Positions 23,359 to 33,870 are shown, numbered from the stretch's first letter. The stretch: DNA of 64,000 nt from Buddleja alternifolia (GCA_019426215.1 CM033394.1:11614195-11678194), one strand, 5' to 3'. Notes: generated by a model from the letters alone, not told the origin. A program made the numbers and translations.

Positions 23359-24488
23359 TTTTTTGATATATAAATTTGTTTCTAACTTTCATTATTTGTT
23401 ATTGCCTTTGACTGTTTTTATGTAGAAAAATCTTGCGTTCTTACATTCAGGCACAATATGAATGTTAAAGCAATAATGGAAATGGAAAGAAAGGAGCAGT
23501 CAGCTCCACTCAAGTACTACTATACTAGCTCTTTGTTCCTGAAACTCCAAATTTCATTATACTCACAACCATAGTGTGTCGCGGACTACATGTCGATTTC
23601 ATTATGCTTTGAATCAGAATAGAGCTTTCAAAAAATGATAGGTATATTGACTTTATCAATAATTGAGTCGGATTTGATATATAATACGTGCATTCTCTTT
23701 TCTATTGATTACTATAAATTCAGTCAAAATCAAATATTATTCACGTGGCATGAAAAATATTTGTTGATCATAATTAAATTTAACTAGCATATGAAATTGG
23801 ATTTGAGGATGTGGATTTGTACCTTCAAAGAATTTTTTAAAAATCTGGCATACAGATTTGCAAAATTTAATTATTGTTCTTTTTCTTTCTCATTGATCAG
23901 AAATGCAAGTGAAGAACATCGGCCCTCTTTTAAAAAGAAGACATTACATTAGGGCAAAAGCAATGTATACCATTGTAAAACAAAGTCATCTGGGGTATTT
24001 GTTTTCTAAAAGACTAATTTGTATACCGTCATAGTTTAATGATTTTTGGACTTATACATGACTTCCAAAATTAAAAATTAATGACATTATTCTTTTACAT
24101 ATTTCACTTTGGATTTCCGAATTGATGCTTTTAATAAGAATTGTTAAAATTTAGTGTATTTTTTTGCTTAATTAAAGAATTTCGAGTTTTTTTAAGTTTT
24201 TATGTGATACAATAAATAATTTAATTTTATAATTTGGTGTCTCCATGAAATCTAACATCATTTGGTGGATAACAGAACATCAGAGAAGCCGACAACATGT
24301 GCAATTAGGTTGTTTTTAGCCTATCTAACATCATTTTGTTTCTCAAATTCACCCATTCATGCATTTCAATTTATATTAATATTTGTTTAATATTTTTACA
24401 TAAAAATTGAGAATTTTTATTAATATCCAATATAGTAATTATAAATTTCTCTTCATCATAATTATTTAAGTCCTAATTACCTAAATTA
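23359..24488. other. Helitron body, non-coding
   Basis: AT-rich Helitron interior with no gene recognised and no host exon identified. Confidence 0.45.
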
Positions 24489-24815
24489 TGTTAGGAATTT
24501 CATGTTAGATGTTTTGATGATGTCAAGATAGGATTTCATGTTAAACCCAAAAATAATGTAAGTTTATGATTTCAAAGAAATATTGTATAAGAGTCTGAAA
24601 GTGTGTAAGTTTATTAGGCTTGTAATTTTTATCTTTGTAGATTTTAGACTAAGTATTAGATACTGAGTCGCTAATAGAATTCTAGGTGAGTCTATTAGAG
24701 ATGAAGTTGAAGATCAGTGTCTGAAGTCAAGTGAAGATGAAGATTTGTTCTAAGCGTCCAAGTCACTCAAGTGTTGACTCAAGCGTCCAAGTGACTCAAG
24801 CGTCCAAGTGGTATC
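24489..24815 (+). repeat. SIRE-like 5' LTR, truncated
   Basis: Matches the first ~330 bases of the 3' LTR at 26671 almost base for base (TGTTAGGAATTTCATGTTAG onward). It then breaks inside a minisatellite of CAAGCGTCCAAGTGACT-type units and runs straight into TGGTATCAGACC. The missing ~1.3 kb of LTR appears to be one deletion. Confidence 0.85.
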
Positions 24816-24826
24816 AGACCGGTTGA
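24813..24826 (+). other. SIRE-like primer-binding site
   Basis: TGGTATCAGACC resembles the initiator-methionine tRNA primer site TGGTATCAGAGCC with a deleted base. It lies directly at the truncated LTR edge. Confidence 0.65.
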
Positions 24827-24905
24827 AGTTGAAATTTTAAAATTTTCGAGTGTAACTGCTTGTTTAGATCCAGTCTTAAAAAATTTAGTTGTTTTAAAAA
24901 ATTTC

Positions 24906-25741
24906 ATGGCATTTTCAAGAGTACCTAAGTTGACCGTGTCAAATTATGACTCATGGAAGGTCAAAGCATTTGTTATCTTTGTGCTTGTGATGATGAAATG
25001 TGTGATATCATTTCAGATGGGCCAATTCGAATATTCAAAGTCATCACTAGAGCGCTTGGAGCGACTGAAGCAACTCTGAATGGTTATTTTGAGAAGCCAA
25101 ACCATGAGTGGTCAGCTGATAATCGTCGAAGAACAAATTTGGATAATGTTGGATGGAACGCTCTCTATACAGCCATTGGTGACAATGATAACTTGTTCAA
25201 TAAGGTCAAGTCGTGCTCTACGACTAAGGAAATTTGGGATAAGTTAGCCACAATATGTGAAGACTCAGCACAGATGAGAGAATTCAAGCTCTTCATAGCC
25301 ATGCAAAGATTTGAGCTGTTTAAGATGTTGCCTTGCGAGATGCTAGATCAATTGGATGCGAGATTTACATCGCTTCTTACAGAGTTAGCGTCTTTGGATA
25401 AGGAGTTGACCAACAAGGAAATGGTCAAAAAGATTTTTAGAAGTCTTTCAAGCAAATATTTGATAAAGACTGTAGCAATGAGAGAATCACAAATGTTGGA
25501 CTTTATTACGCCAGAACATGTGGTCTCGGAGCTAAGGGCTTTTGAATTTGAATTGGGAGAAGTCAGTGACACCTCGTCTTCAGCGACTGAATCCGGAGCA
25601 TTAATCACTACATTCAATGACAAGGGAAAATCAATCAGTAAGGTGGAAGTGACAGAATTGAGTGAGGAAAAGGAAATGGATTTATTGGTCAATAAATTCA
25701 AGAAATTTCTAAGATATGAAAAGAGAAATCCTAATGATTAG
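24906..25741 (+). pseudogene. copia gag (UBN2-type), N-terminal frameshift
   Basis: The probable start is ATG 24906 (MAFSRVPKLTVSNYDSWKVK), in the usual gag opening pattern with Y..W. A frameshift near 24965 moves into the frame that runs to 25741. That frame holds SDGPIRI, SCSTTKEIWDKL and FELFKMLPCEMLDQLDARF, the UBN2 (gag-polypeptide of copia) fold, ending KKFLRYEKRN before any zinc knuckle. It stops where CCHC and protease should follow. Structural protein of the retroelement, no longer functional by itself. Confidence 0.8.
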
Positions 25742-26656
25742 ATCTCATTTCAAACCTCTTCACAAAGTGCTCATCGAAGAACGTCTTCTCACTTTAAGAA
25801 AGGAATAAGGTATGATTAAATTTAAACGCTTAATCATAAAAGCATCATACTTTCATTAGACATATAATTTAGGGGGAATTCACTTTATTTATGTCAAAAA
25901 GATTTTTTTTAAAAGTTGTTACAAGTTATCAAATTTAGAGAGAACCTTAAAATTGTACTTGAACACATCTGTAAGTGTCAATGATTGAAAACAGTTTTCA
26001 TATGCATTGATCATCAACACTTATATTATTTGTGCATGATATGTTGGACGCTCAAACTTAAAAAGAATTTAAGTTCAAGCGTCAACATAAATCTTACAAA
26101 AAGAGGTATACCAATAAGTGGTATCATCAAAATATATATGTTAAACGTTAAACATATTCCCTTCAAACACTTAATATAAAATGTTTATAAAAATCATGCA
26201 TAATTTTTTAAAGAGAACTAGAGGCAGACCTAGAATTGGACGGTGGTGGAAATCGCTAGAGATTTAGACACTGTCTTTCCAGACGTGGAAGCGACTGTGC
26301 ACGCTGAGCGGTCGATAGAAGTGGCCAAGTTTTTCCACTCCAACTGGTCCTCCTCCTCTAGTAAGCATTCCTTACTGCAGTCTTCCTTTGATGATGCTAA
26401 GAAGGAGGAAAAGGTAAGAAAAGCAGTTTAAAGGGGAAGAAGAAAAGGCAGGTATTCATCGTGTCAGTATAAATCATATACGCTTTCAATTCTATATTTA
26501 TGAATGAAGGATTTATCACTAAAACATCCCGTTGAAACTAATCTAACATTAGCTAACTTAACTAACTTTCTAAACACTAACTTATGATTATTTTGGGCTT
26601 TTCTTTGAACACTTAATCTATAAAAGAGTTATAAGAGTTAAGGTCTTGACATCATC
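25742..26656 (+). other. SIRE-like internal remnant, mostly non-coding
   Basis: Pol is missing. A 62-codon open frame at 26243-26431 (FPDVEATVHAERS, SNWSSSSSKHS) could be the tail of a lost 3' frame; I do not recognise it. From 26455 onward the sequence matches 60975-61220 of the second copy, showing it is family-specific 3' untranslated sequence. Confidence 0.5.
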
Positions 26657-26670
26657 AAAAAGGGGGAAAT
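26657..26670 (+). other. SIRE-like polypurine tract
   Basis: AAAAAGGGGGAAAT directly before the 3' LTR; the second copy has a near-identical tract before 61221. Confidence 0.8.
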
Positions 26671-28321
26671 TGTTAGGAATTTCATGTTAGATGTTTTGAT
26701 GATGACAAGATAGGATTTCATGATAGACCCCAAAATAATGTAAGTTTATGTTTTCATAGAAATATTGTATAAGCGTCTGAAAGTGTGTAAGTTTATTAGG
26801 CTTGTAATTTTTATCTTTGTATATTTTAGACTAAGTATTAGACACTGAGTTGCTAATAGAATTCTAGGTGAGTCGATTAGAGATGAAGTTGAAGATCAGT
26901 GTCTGAAGTCAAGTGAAGATGAAGATTTGTTCTAAGCGTCCAAGTGACTCAAGCGTTGATTCAAGCTTCCAAGTGACTCAAGCGTCCAAGTGACTCAAGC
27001 GTAGCGTCCAAGTGGTCCAAGCGTCCAAGCGACTCAAGCGTCCAACTTTCAGATTCACCTAAAGGATAAAACCCAAGTTATCAAGGACTTAAAAGCAATC
27101 ACCAACGGTCATTTATTTCCAACGGGAAATAAATTCAAAATGCATTAAATGCTTGATAGATGCATTTAATGTAACAAGACAGTATGACTTATAGACAAGC
27201 CACCTTTTGACTAGACTGACAGTTTTTCAGAGTTCAAGTCTGCTCCTGTCCAATAGGAACCAACAAAATTTTAGGAATGTCAGAAAGGGACTATTTAACG
27301 CTCTGCGTGAGAGACACGTGCCTAATTGTGTCTAACGAACAAATCCCAAGAATCTCTATAAATAGTACCCTTCAGCAAAAACCTTACAAGGTGAAGAGAC
27401 CAAGATTACACACTCACATACACAAGAAAAGGTCCAAACTTTGCTGACATTATTTGAGAGAAAAGCTTAGAAACTCCATAGCCAAAATCCTTCAAACTTC
27501 TCAAATGCATTCCAAAGACAGTCACAGATATCTCAAACATCTTCAAAGAAGAACCCTAAATTCCTATTGAGATATCCCAAATTGTTTGAACTTCCTAACA
27601 TCAAACAAACCCGTGACAAAACTCTTAACACCTTTCATCTGAGTGAGAAAGTTTGTTGATTCACAAGCAGTATTTTTGTGTAAAAGAAGCTTGTTGAAGA
27701 AGGTCTTTATTGGAGCTGAAATCTGTGTGACCAAGGAGCTCGAGATCGTCTTTCGAGGATAGAAGTGTCTTGTAGCAGAAATCTGTGTAACCAAGGAGCT
27801 CAAGCCATCGACATCCATTTGTTCCCTAATTTGTAGAAGATTCTGTGTGATTCTTTGAGAATCATCTTAGTGGATTGCCTCCAAGTGTTCAAGGAGAAAA
27901 AGGACGTAGTTGAGATTACACCACTCAACGAATCTTACAGATATTGTGTCCTTTACTTTACAGCCATCTCTCACACTATCATATCATTGCATAAATCTGT
28001 TAAGTGGAACTAAATCGAACGCTAAGCAACTAAAATACCTACTGTGACGCTAAAGCTTTCAAAAGAGAAGACTCTAAAATTATTTCGTTGTGCTAACACT
28101 GATCAAAGAACTGAATGCTTATACCTATCTGGTTATAGTATTCAAATCTTGAAGTTTAAGTTAACTTTCTAAAAACAGTCTTCAATAGACGCTCAGTCAA
28201 GCGCCTACTTTTCAAGCGTCCAACTAATTTTAATACGAATAATTTTTGAAGTCGAAAAAGACTTCAGGGTCTATTCACCCCCCCCTTTCTAGACCCTTTC
28301 GTATGCCACTTGGGACCAACA
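26671..28321 (+). repeat. SIRE-like 3' LTR (1651 bp)
   Basis: Begins TGTTAGGAATTTCATG and ends CTTGGGACCAACA. It aligns with 61221-62721 over its whole length and, reversed, its end matches 10123-10300. It contains a minisatellite of CAAGCGTCCAAGTGACT-type units at about 26935-27040. Open frames inside are incidental. Confidence 0.88.
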
Positions 28322-28568
28322 ATTTTTTATTTTCCTTTTCCTATTTGTTAAATTTTTCGATGATAACCAACAAAATCAATATTTTATTTTTATTAATGAT
28401 GATAGTTACCTTTCATTTGATCTTCTAATTTATTCTTTATTAAATTTTCCAATAATGTATTACTTTTTTTAGATTATAAATAAATAAATTATGTAATGAT
28501 AATTTTTTTTTTGTCAAATATTTTTTTACATATCAATATCCCGTGCCTTGGCACGGGGCTACATCTAG

Positions 28569-28726
28569 TTTCAAATATAAATAAAAATATACAAGACAAC
28601 AAATTAAAAACATCTGCACCTCTAGTTTCCTTGTTCTCTCCTTGTTCTCCACATTCCACTCCCCCCTAATTCTCCTTGGTTGCCTGTACAAGGCTGTTGC
28701 GGCCAGCACCACCCAGGTCCACATAA
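28569..28726. repeat. tandem unit 2, right part
   Basis: Continues unit 2 after the Helitron: TTTCAAATATAAATAAAAAT to the conserved CCTGTACAAGGCTGTTGCGG block and its end. Confidence 0.85.
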
Positions 28727-29215
28727 TAAATAATATTGCAAACGTCAAAAATTAGTCAAAATATTAATTCTTATCTACTAGTAACTCATATTAAATAGTA
28801 TTTTTTATAAATTAAAAACAAATATAAGCTATATATCTCACAAGTTTATATAAAAATAAGTTGTATTTTTACTCTTGAATAATTAATTTGTATTCGTATT
28901 TTACTCGGATATTTATGAATCCATTTATATCCCGAAAATTTTTTAGCTGATTTTTTCATCGTAAATTTGGAGAAAATTTTATAAAATAGCCATACGTATT
29001 TAATGATGAAACCGTCCCGTATTTAACTAACTAGGCAAAACACGTGTGGATTTTTAGTTTGATCGACATTTCAAAATATAAATAAGCATATACAAGGCAA
29101 TAAATTTTTAATGTCTGCACCCCTACTTCCCTTGTTCTCCACATTCCACTCCCCCCTACTAATTGGGTGCCTGTACAAGGCTGTTGCGGCCAGCACCACC
29201 TAGGTCCGGATACAG
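28727..29215. repeat. tandem unit 3 (~0.49 kb), holds the empty Helitron site
   Basis: Third unit, from AATATTGCAAACGTC to the TTGCGGCCAGCACCACCTAG end block. It contains the uninterrupted sequence corresponding to the Helitron insertion point at 29061-29080. Confidence 0.85.
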
Positions 29216-29221
29216 TGTAGC

Positions 29222-29412
29222 AAACATTGGCTGTTAGGTTTTTGGAGTGGGAGTTCTTGTCTCTTGTATAAGATTCATCTGAACTTTAGTTTCTAGCATA
29301 TGTGTAAATGTTAATCACTTTATTTGAGGTAGTCTCATTCTATATTGTTATTTCCTTGTAAATGTTTAGCTACCGATGAATGATAACAATTCCATTTCAA
29401 AAAAAAAAAAAA
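29222..29412 (+). pseudogene. retroposon 3' end with poly(A)
   Basis: Transcript-like 3' end: TTTGAGGTAGTCTCATTC, then TTCCTTGTAAATG, then GATGAATGATAACAATTCC, ending in a 14-A run (29399-29412). It looks like the tail of a severely truncated LINE or processed transcript. No coding part or target duplication is seen. Confidence 0.45.
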
Positions 29413-30263
29413 TTCTATTGAAGGGAAAAAATTCATTTTATGATGACTTAGAATTCAATCAAATCAGAATTATTTAAATTTTTTCAAACACACAAAAAAA
29501 AAAAAAAAATCAAAATTCCTGTAGAAGATAGATACCTAGTGAAGCTTTGTTTATTAAGGTATTGCCTGGATAGTTAATGCATCTAACCAAGTGCAACCAA
29601 GTAGTAATATAAAATCATTCCTTTTCCGGTAGGTTTTAAAGAGCACTTTTGAGTTTTGACAATGTGAAGGCAATTTAAGGGCCATATTGTATCAGCTATT
29701 GACATATACAGACACGTCTCCCTTTAAATTTGTGAAGGATTGTAGCCTATGTAGGCCACGAATTAATTAATGGTTATTGCTATCTGATTTTTCAGAAAAT
29801 AAATAAAGTGCTTCAATGATTGCAAAGAGTAAATGCATTGCTGGAGATAAAAGGGCACTTATATGTTTCTGATATTTACCATGCTTCATAACTTAATTAT
29901 TTTTGTATTGTAATATAAAATAAATTTTAGTTTATTTTTAAAAGAATGTTTTGATAATGATAAGAAACAAAATAGCGAAAATCACAAAGTTTCATAATAG
30001 AATATCTGTATTCAAGTTCATATACTCGTATGCATCTACTAAAATTAATATTTGCACATTTAAATGCACTTCATTGTTTAAATTTCATAGTTCGTCTTAC
30101 TCTTACTATATGAAATTATGAATGAATGACTTTTTGGACCCAAAGTACAGAATAATTGTAACTATAATGTACTCCACTTATTTGACACTAGAGACCGATT
30201 TCAGAGTTATCTCAAGGAAGTGAAATGTTGTTATTATTAATGAGAATTATGACTACATGAAAT
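29413..30263. other. AT-rich non-coding stretch
   Basis: No gene or repeat recognised. A second A-run lies at about 29493-29508. Confidence 0.4.
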
Positions 30264-30277
30264 TATTAATGAGAATT

Positions 30278-30483
30278 TTTTGTTTTTGGTTGATGAAAGT
30301 TTAGGTAAGATCGGCTTCAGTCACCTACCAGAGTCAGGGCATGTCTCCAGGATCATAGGTCGCTTACAGAGGTACTTACAGATCGCCCACCAACACAGCC
30401 CTCACGTCGGCAGTGAGAATCGAACACACAATCTTTTTAGGGGAGATGATCCGTTCTTACCAACTGAGTCAACTTATGTTGGC
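30278..30483 (-). mobile_element. SINE 1 (tRNA-derived)
   Basis: On the minus strand from 30483 the head carries an A box (GACTCAGTTGGTAAG) and a B box (GTGTTCGATTCTC) about 35 bases apart, the internal RNA polymerase III promoter of a tRNA-derived SINE. The tail ends A-rich. It is flanked by a 14-bp direct duplication TATTAATGAGAATT (30264-30277 and 30484-30497). About 206 bp, no coding capacity. Confidence 0.88.
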
Positions 30484-30587
30484 TATTAATGAGAATTATG
30501 AAATATCAATGTCTTTAGTTTGATGTGGTGGACAACTAGGACTCCATGAAATTTCAATGTCTCTAGTTTTGATGGATAAATAATTTT

Positions 30588-30778
30588 TTTTTTAAAATTC
30601 AAGACGAAGGGGATACCTTAAATATTTACCCCGATAAACCGGGTTAATAGCCATAATTTTGAGTCATAAAAACTCTATCTAGCTTCATAAAGAATGGGAG
30701 AGCCACAACCTGTGGCAATCTGCCTTTCGAACCCAGAACCTCTCACATAAAATGGGAGGTGGATGCCACTACACCGAC
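30588..30778 (-). mobile_element. SINE 2 (tRNA-derived)
   Basis: The minus strand has an A box (TGTAGTGGCATCC), a B box (GGTTCTGGGTTCGA) and ends in a run of about 10 A (T-run on the plus strand at 30588). It differs in sequence from SINE 1. A clear target duplication was not found. Confidence 0.75.
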
Positions 30779-30823
30779 AAATCTTTAATAAAGATTTATG
30801 TTAATTTTGAACTATTTCTTTGA

Positions 30824-31167
30824 TCTATACTATTATAGAAAGTGGGAGTGGTCTATAGTTACTATTTTTGGATTGTCAAATTTTGATAAAGCCATTTTTG
30901 TTTCAAAAATGTGATAAGTGTCCTAAGTAACATTTTTATATATTTTTACTTTTTCTTTATTATTTTTATCTCGCATTCTCTCTCATCTGACACATTCTAT
31001 TCTTTTTCCTCATCTCTCTCTTTATATATTTCCTTTCATATTTTATTCACGCTAATATAAAAAACTAAATATCAAACTTATTTTAATTTATATTAATTGA
31101 TATTACTCAAAAAAATAAAAAAACTCTTTTCTTTTTGCACATGCACAGAGTGTGCAACCGTACCTTG
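30824..31167 (+). mobile_element. short Helitron-like element
   Basis: Starts TCTATACTATTATAGAAAG after an A, a common plant Helitron 5' end. Near its 3' end TGCACA-GAG-TGTGCA (31143-31157) forms a hairpin, and six bases later comes CTTG then T. The canonical end is CTRR; here one base differs. 344 bp, no coding content. Confidence 0.6.
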
Positions 31168-31212
31168 TCCTTTAAAAATTTATGTAGTGGTGAATGCAGG
31201 TTGTTTATGACA

Positions 31213-31221
31213 TAAAATTTA
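31213..31221. repeat. MULE target-site duplication (left)
   Basis: TAAAATTTA before the inverted repeat at 31222, repeated exactly at 33387-33395. Confidence 0.88.
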
Positions 31222-33386
31222 GGGAAAATTATTGTTTAGGGAATAGAAAGATTTCAAATTTATAAAGACACAACAATTCTTAAGTAATTAGGGAGAAAGG
31301 ATTTCTAAACTTTATAAATTACTAAAATGATAATCCAATGCAAAATCATATTTGTGTCACCTATTTCATCTATTTTTTTTTTCTAATTATCCATATTCTT
31401 CATTTATTAATTTTTCGTTCATCACAAATGGAGTTTAACTTTTTTTTTCCTTAGAAAGCTACCCAATAGATTTATCAAAAAATGCAAGCAATATTCTATT
31501 GCAAGTCTAAAATAAATTTACAACATTTAAAAATACTTTAAGATAATTGAAAATTACATTAAATAAAGTTTTAAATTTTATTTACAAGTAACAGCTTCAG
31601 AAGTTGCTGTCACTAGAAATAAGAGATTAAGAAAATATTAAATAGTGTACCAAACAGTGCAGTTATGATATTTTAATTAATTTCGAAAAATGATACTTGA
31701 TAAACCATATGATACTTCATATTATGACAAAATAATAATTAAAACAATTAGCCCTATGATGCATCAAATTATCATAAGTAATTATCCACTTATCTTTTAA
31801 TGGACAATATCTAAATTGAAAAAAACCAACTACGTGAATATTTTATAATCAATTCCTTATGAATAATGTCAAAACTTGCATAGTTTTCTATCACATTTAC
31901 CCTTGATGATCATTTGTGTGATCATAACTGTAATTGCATGCTTTGTTGCGTGAAAAAATTATTCAGATCAAGATTATTAATTAAAAAATATTATTAAATC
32001 TTTGAGCATTTTTAATTAAAAACCATTCAAGGGATATAGTTAAAGGCATTTCATTACAAGGCCATAGACGATGAAGTTGTCATAAAACAATATGGTGTTG
32101 CACAAATACAAAATCATTATTTATAAAGAAAAACTTATATAATATTATTTTCAATTATTTTAAATTTTCAAATGTGTTGTACAATTTTTTCCAACTTATA
32201 TTGCATTTCTTATTCAATATGATGGGTCAATTTGTACAAATGAAGATAGATAAACTTTAGTTAGTTATGAAAGAAATTGGGTGAGTGGATAATTTGTATT
32301 TTTCTAGAAAACATATGAAGTGGGTAAGATAAAATAATTTTGCATTAAATTTGTCATTTTAATAATTTATTTCAAACATACAATAGAATATTACTTGCAT
32401 TTTTTTTTTTGGGAAAATCAATTGCATAAAAATAAAAGGGGGTAGTACAAAAAAGTGCACAAGGGGATTCCTTGGCCCAACTAAACACCTACACGAGAAC
32501 AAAAATAAGAATAACTAGTGTTAAGCAATCTAGTTCAATGTTCGATTGTTTATAATCCCTGCAAATGATTAGAAAGAATAACCTACCACGCTATCATCCA
32601 AATTCTTCTAATGCCAATAATAGCAATATCACTCCTAAAAGCAAAATTCATAAATTAGAACCCTTCGCAAGGGCATCCTTGCTTATAGGCTCGCTCAATG
32701 AATTAGTCTTTGTTTCCTTCAGTTCAGATTGAACCCGGAAGCTTTGTGAATTGCCCGAATCATAATCCAATATATCTTCAACTAAACTTGCAAATTTATT
32801 CATGACCAGTAATGTATTCTTACCTGAATCATCTCCATCGATCACCTACCTTCCTCGCCCGGACCGTTGAATCACTCTTTGTTTCTTCATTTCTTGTCAC
32901 CGGCTTTTTTACTTAGATTGATCCACTCATCCATCTTATGGTTCGATTTTGGAATTTTATTGATGACTTGTTGCTTAAGAACATATAAATTCACTGGTGG
33001 TTTATCTTCCTTCCTAACTTTAGGACATTGTTGACAACTATGTTCAAACGACTTACATACCTTGCAAGCTGTGGGTTTCCATTCATATTCAACTGCTATC
33101 CTACACGAACCATTGTATTCTCCTAATTCCGAAGGTAGCAACATATAAACTACCTCTTGAAATTCAACCCCTATTGTCATAAGAATACACATCCTAGCAT
33201 AGTCAATACGATCCGTAGATAAAGTAAACGCACCAGGATATAATGGGTGACACAAATACGATTTTGCATTGAATTTACCATTTTAATAATTTGTAAAGTT
33301 TAGAAATCCCTTCTCCCTAATTATTTAAGAATTATTGTATCTTTATAAATTTGAAATCTTTCTATTCCCTAAACAATAATTTTTCG
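31222..33386. mobile_element. MULE with LINE ORF1-type insert
   Basis: Terminal inverted repeats of about 140 bp: left 31222-31360 (GGGAAAATTATTGTTTAGGG, then AATAGAAAGATTTCAAATTT and onward to GTGTCACC) and right 33246-33386 in reverse. A perfect 9-bp duplication TAAAATTTA flanks it, as Mutator elements produce. There is no transposase. The right part holds a zinc-knuckle coding piece and a LINE-like poly(A). A second, inner inverted pair (TGCAAGYAATATTCTATTG at 31480 and, reversed, ending at 32400) suggests a smaller element nested inside or an older end. Confidence 0.85.
32401..33255 (-). pseudogene. LINE ORF1-type fragment (DUF4283 end plus CCHC) with poly(A)
   Basis: Minus-strand frame 33255-32887 reads HPLYPG, then RIDYARMCILMTIGVEF, then YEWKPTACKVCKSFEHSCQQC. 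This is the end of the DUF4283 RNA-binding region and a zinc knuckle of CX2CX4HX4C form, as in plant LINE ORF1. A second frame at 32845-32648 (NKFASLVEDILDYDSG) is probably its C-terminal part. The fragment ends with a transcript-type tail (TGCAATTGATTTTCCC then about 12 A, i.e. a T-run at 32401-32412), like the LINE end at 10681. Coding similarity starts just at the inner edge of the right MULE repeat. The middle of the LINE (all of ORF2) is absent. Confidence 0.75.
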
Positions 33387-33395
33387 TAAAATTTA
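33387..33395. repeat. MULE target-site duplication (right)
   Basis: TAAAATTTA, identical to 31213-31221. Confidence 0.88.
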
Positions 33396-33645
33396 TATAT
33401 CATGGAATTTTTTTTAAAACTTTTATGTAATTTTCCTTTAAGTGTAAGTAATTAATCAATCAATATCTAAAGTAAATTTTTATTAATTTTTTAAGTCGTA
33501 TAATGAAGCGTAAAAGTAACAATAACATTTCTTAATTTTTTTTTCCTTTTTCATAGTTTTTAGAGCAATTCTTTATATCACTAACTTACTTTCATAATAT
33601 TTCTCTTCCCCTACTAAGGAATCATGTGAATAAAATCAAAATGTA

Positions 33646-33870
33646 CGTCTTTTTTTTGGAGAGACCATAAATTAGATCATCAATTACATCAAAATATAAA
33701 ATACTAGCTAATTAAATACAAGTAATATAATTCTTCATGAAAGAAACTAAGCAAACAAAATACTATTAAAATAGATAAGGACTCATACATATCCACATAT
33801 AGGTGAAATTGAAACTCAGTTCTCTACAATTTTCGGGTTTAGTCTTACCACTAAGACCTCGTTGGCCAAT
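33646..33870 (-). mobile_element. SINE 3 (tRNA-derived)
   Basis: The minus strand begins GGCCAACGAGGTCTTAGTGG with an A box (GTCTTAGTGGTAAGA), then a weak B box (GAACTGAGTTTCAATTTC), and ends GGTCTCTCC plus 8 A. Similar in layout to SINE 1 and 2. No clear target duplication. Confidence 0.65.

Larger units (their letters stand above)
24489..28321 (+). mobile_element. SIRE-like copia remnant (gag kept, pol lost)
   Basis: A truncated 5' LTR (24489-24815), a primer-binding-site-like sequence, a gag-type frame, a short 3' internal region, a polypurine tract and a full 3' LTR (26671-28321). Protease, integrase, RT and RNase H are absent. Size and UBN2-type gag point to the SIRE/Maximus lineage of copia. 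The flanking five bases (AATTA, ATTTT) do not match, so the right boundary or the duplication has decayed. Confidence 0.75.
22276..28568 (+). mobile_element. non-autonomous Helitron, 6.3 kb
   Basis: The 5' end TCTATATATAATAAAATAC follows an A. The 3' end has the hairpin CCCGTGCC-TT-GGCACGGG (28540-28557), seven bases, then CTAG (28565-28568) followed by T. TC start, hairpin, CTRR end and A/T insertion without duplication are the Helitron signature. The site is confirmed by paralogy: tandem unit 3 has the uninterrupted GATCGACATTTCAAAATATA at 29061-29080, which equals the two flanks joined. No Rep/helicase is encoded. The body holds a MULE MITE (22982-23358) and a SIRE-like copia remnant (24489-28321); both were presumably later insertions. 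Confidence 0.92.

Noticed and set aside
27564..27818. 84-codon frame in the SIRE-like 3' LTR
   Set aside because: Lies wholly in LTR sequence; the homologous LTR at 61221 has a different frame there.
24484..28326. Target duplication for the SIRE-like element
   Set aside because: The flanks AATTA and ATTTT do not match; no duplication claimed.
30413..30483. Possible tRNA gene
   Set aside because: The A and B boxes are present but no cloverleaf with paired acceptor stem is seen; the 14-bp duplication and A-rich tail show a SINE.
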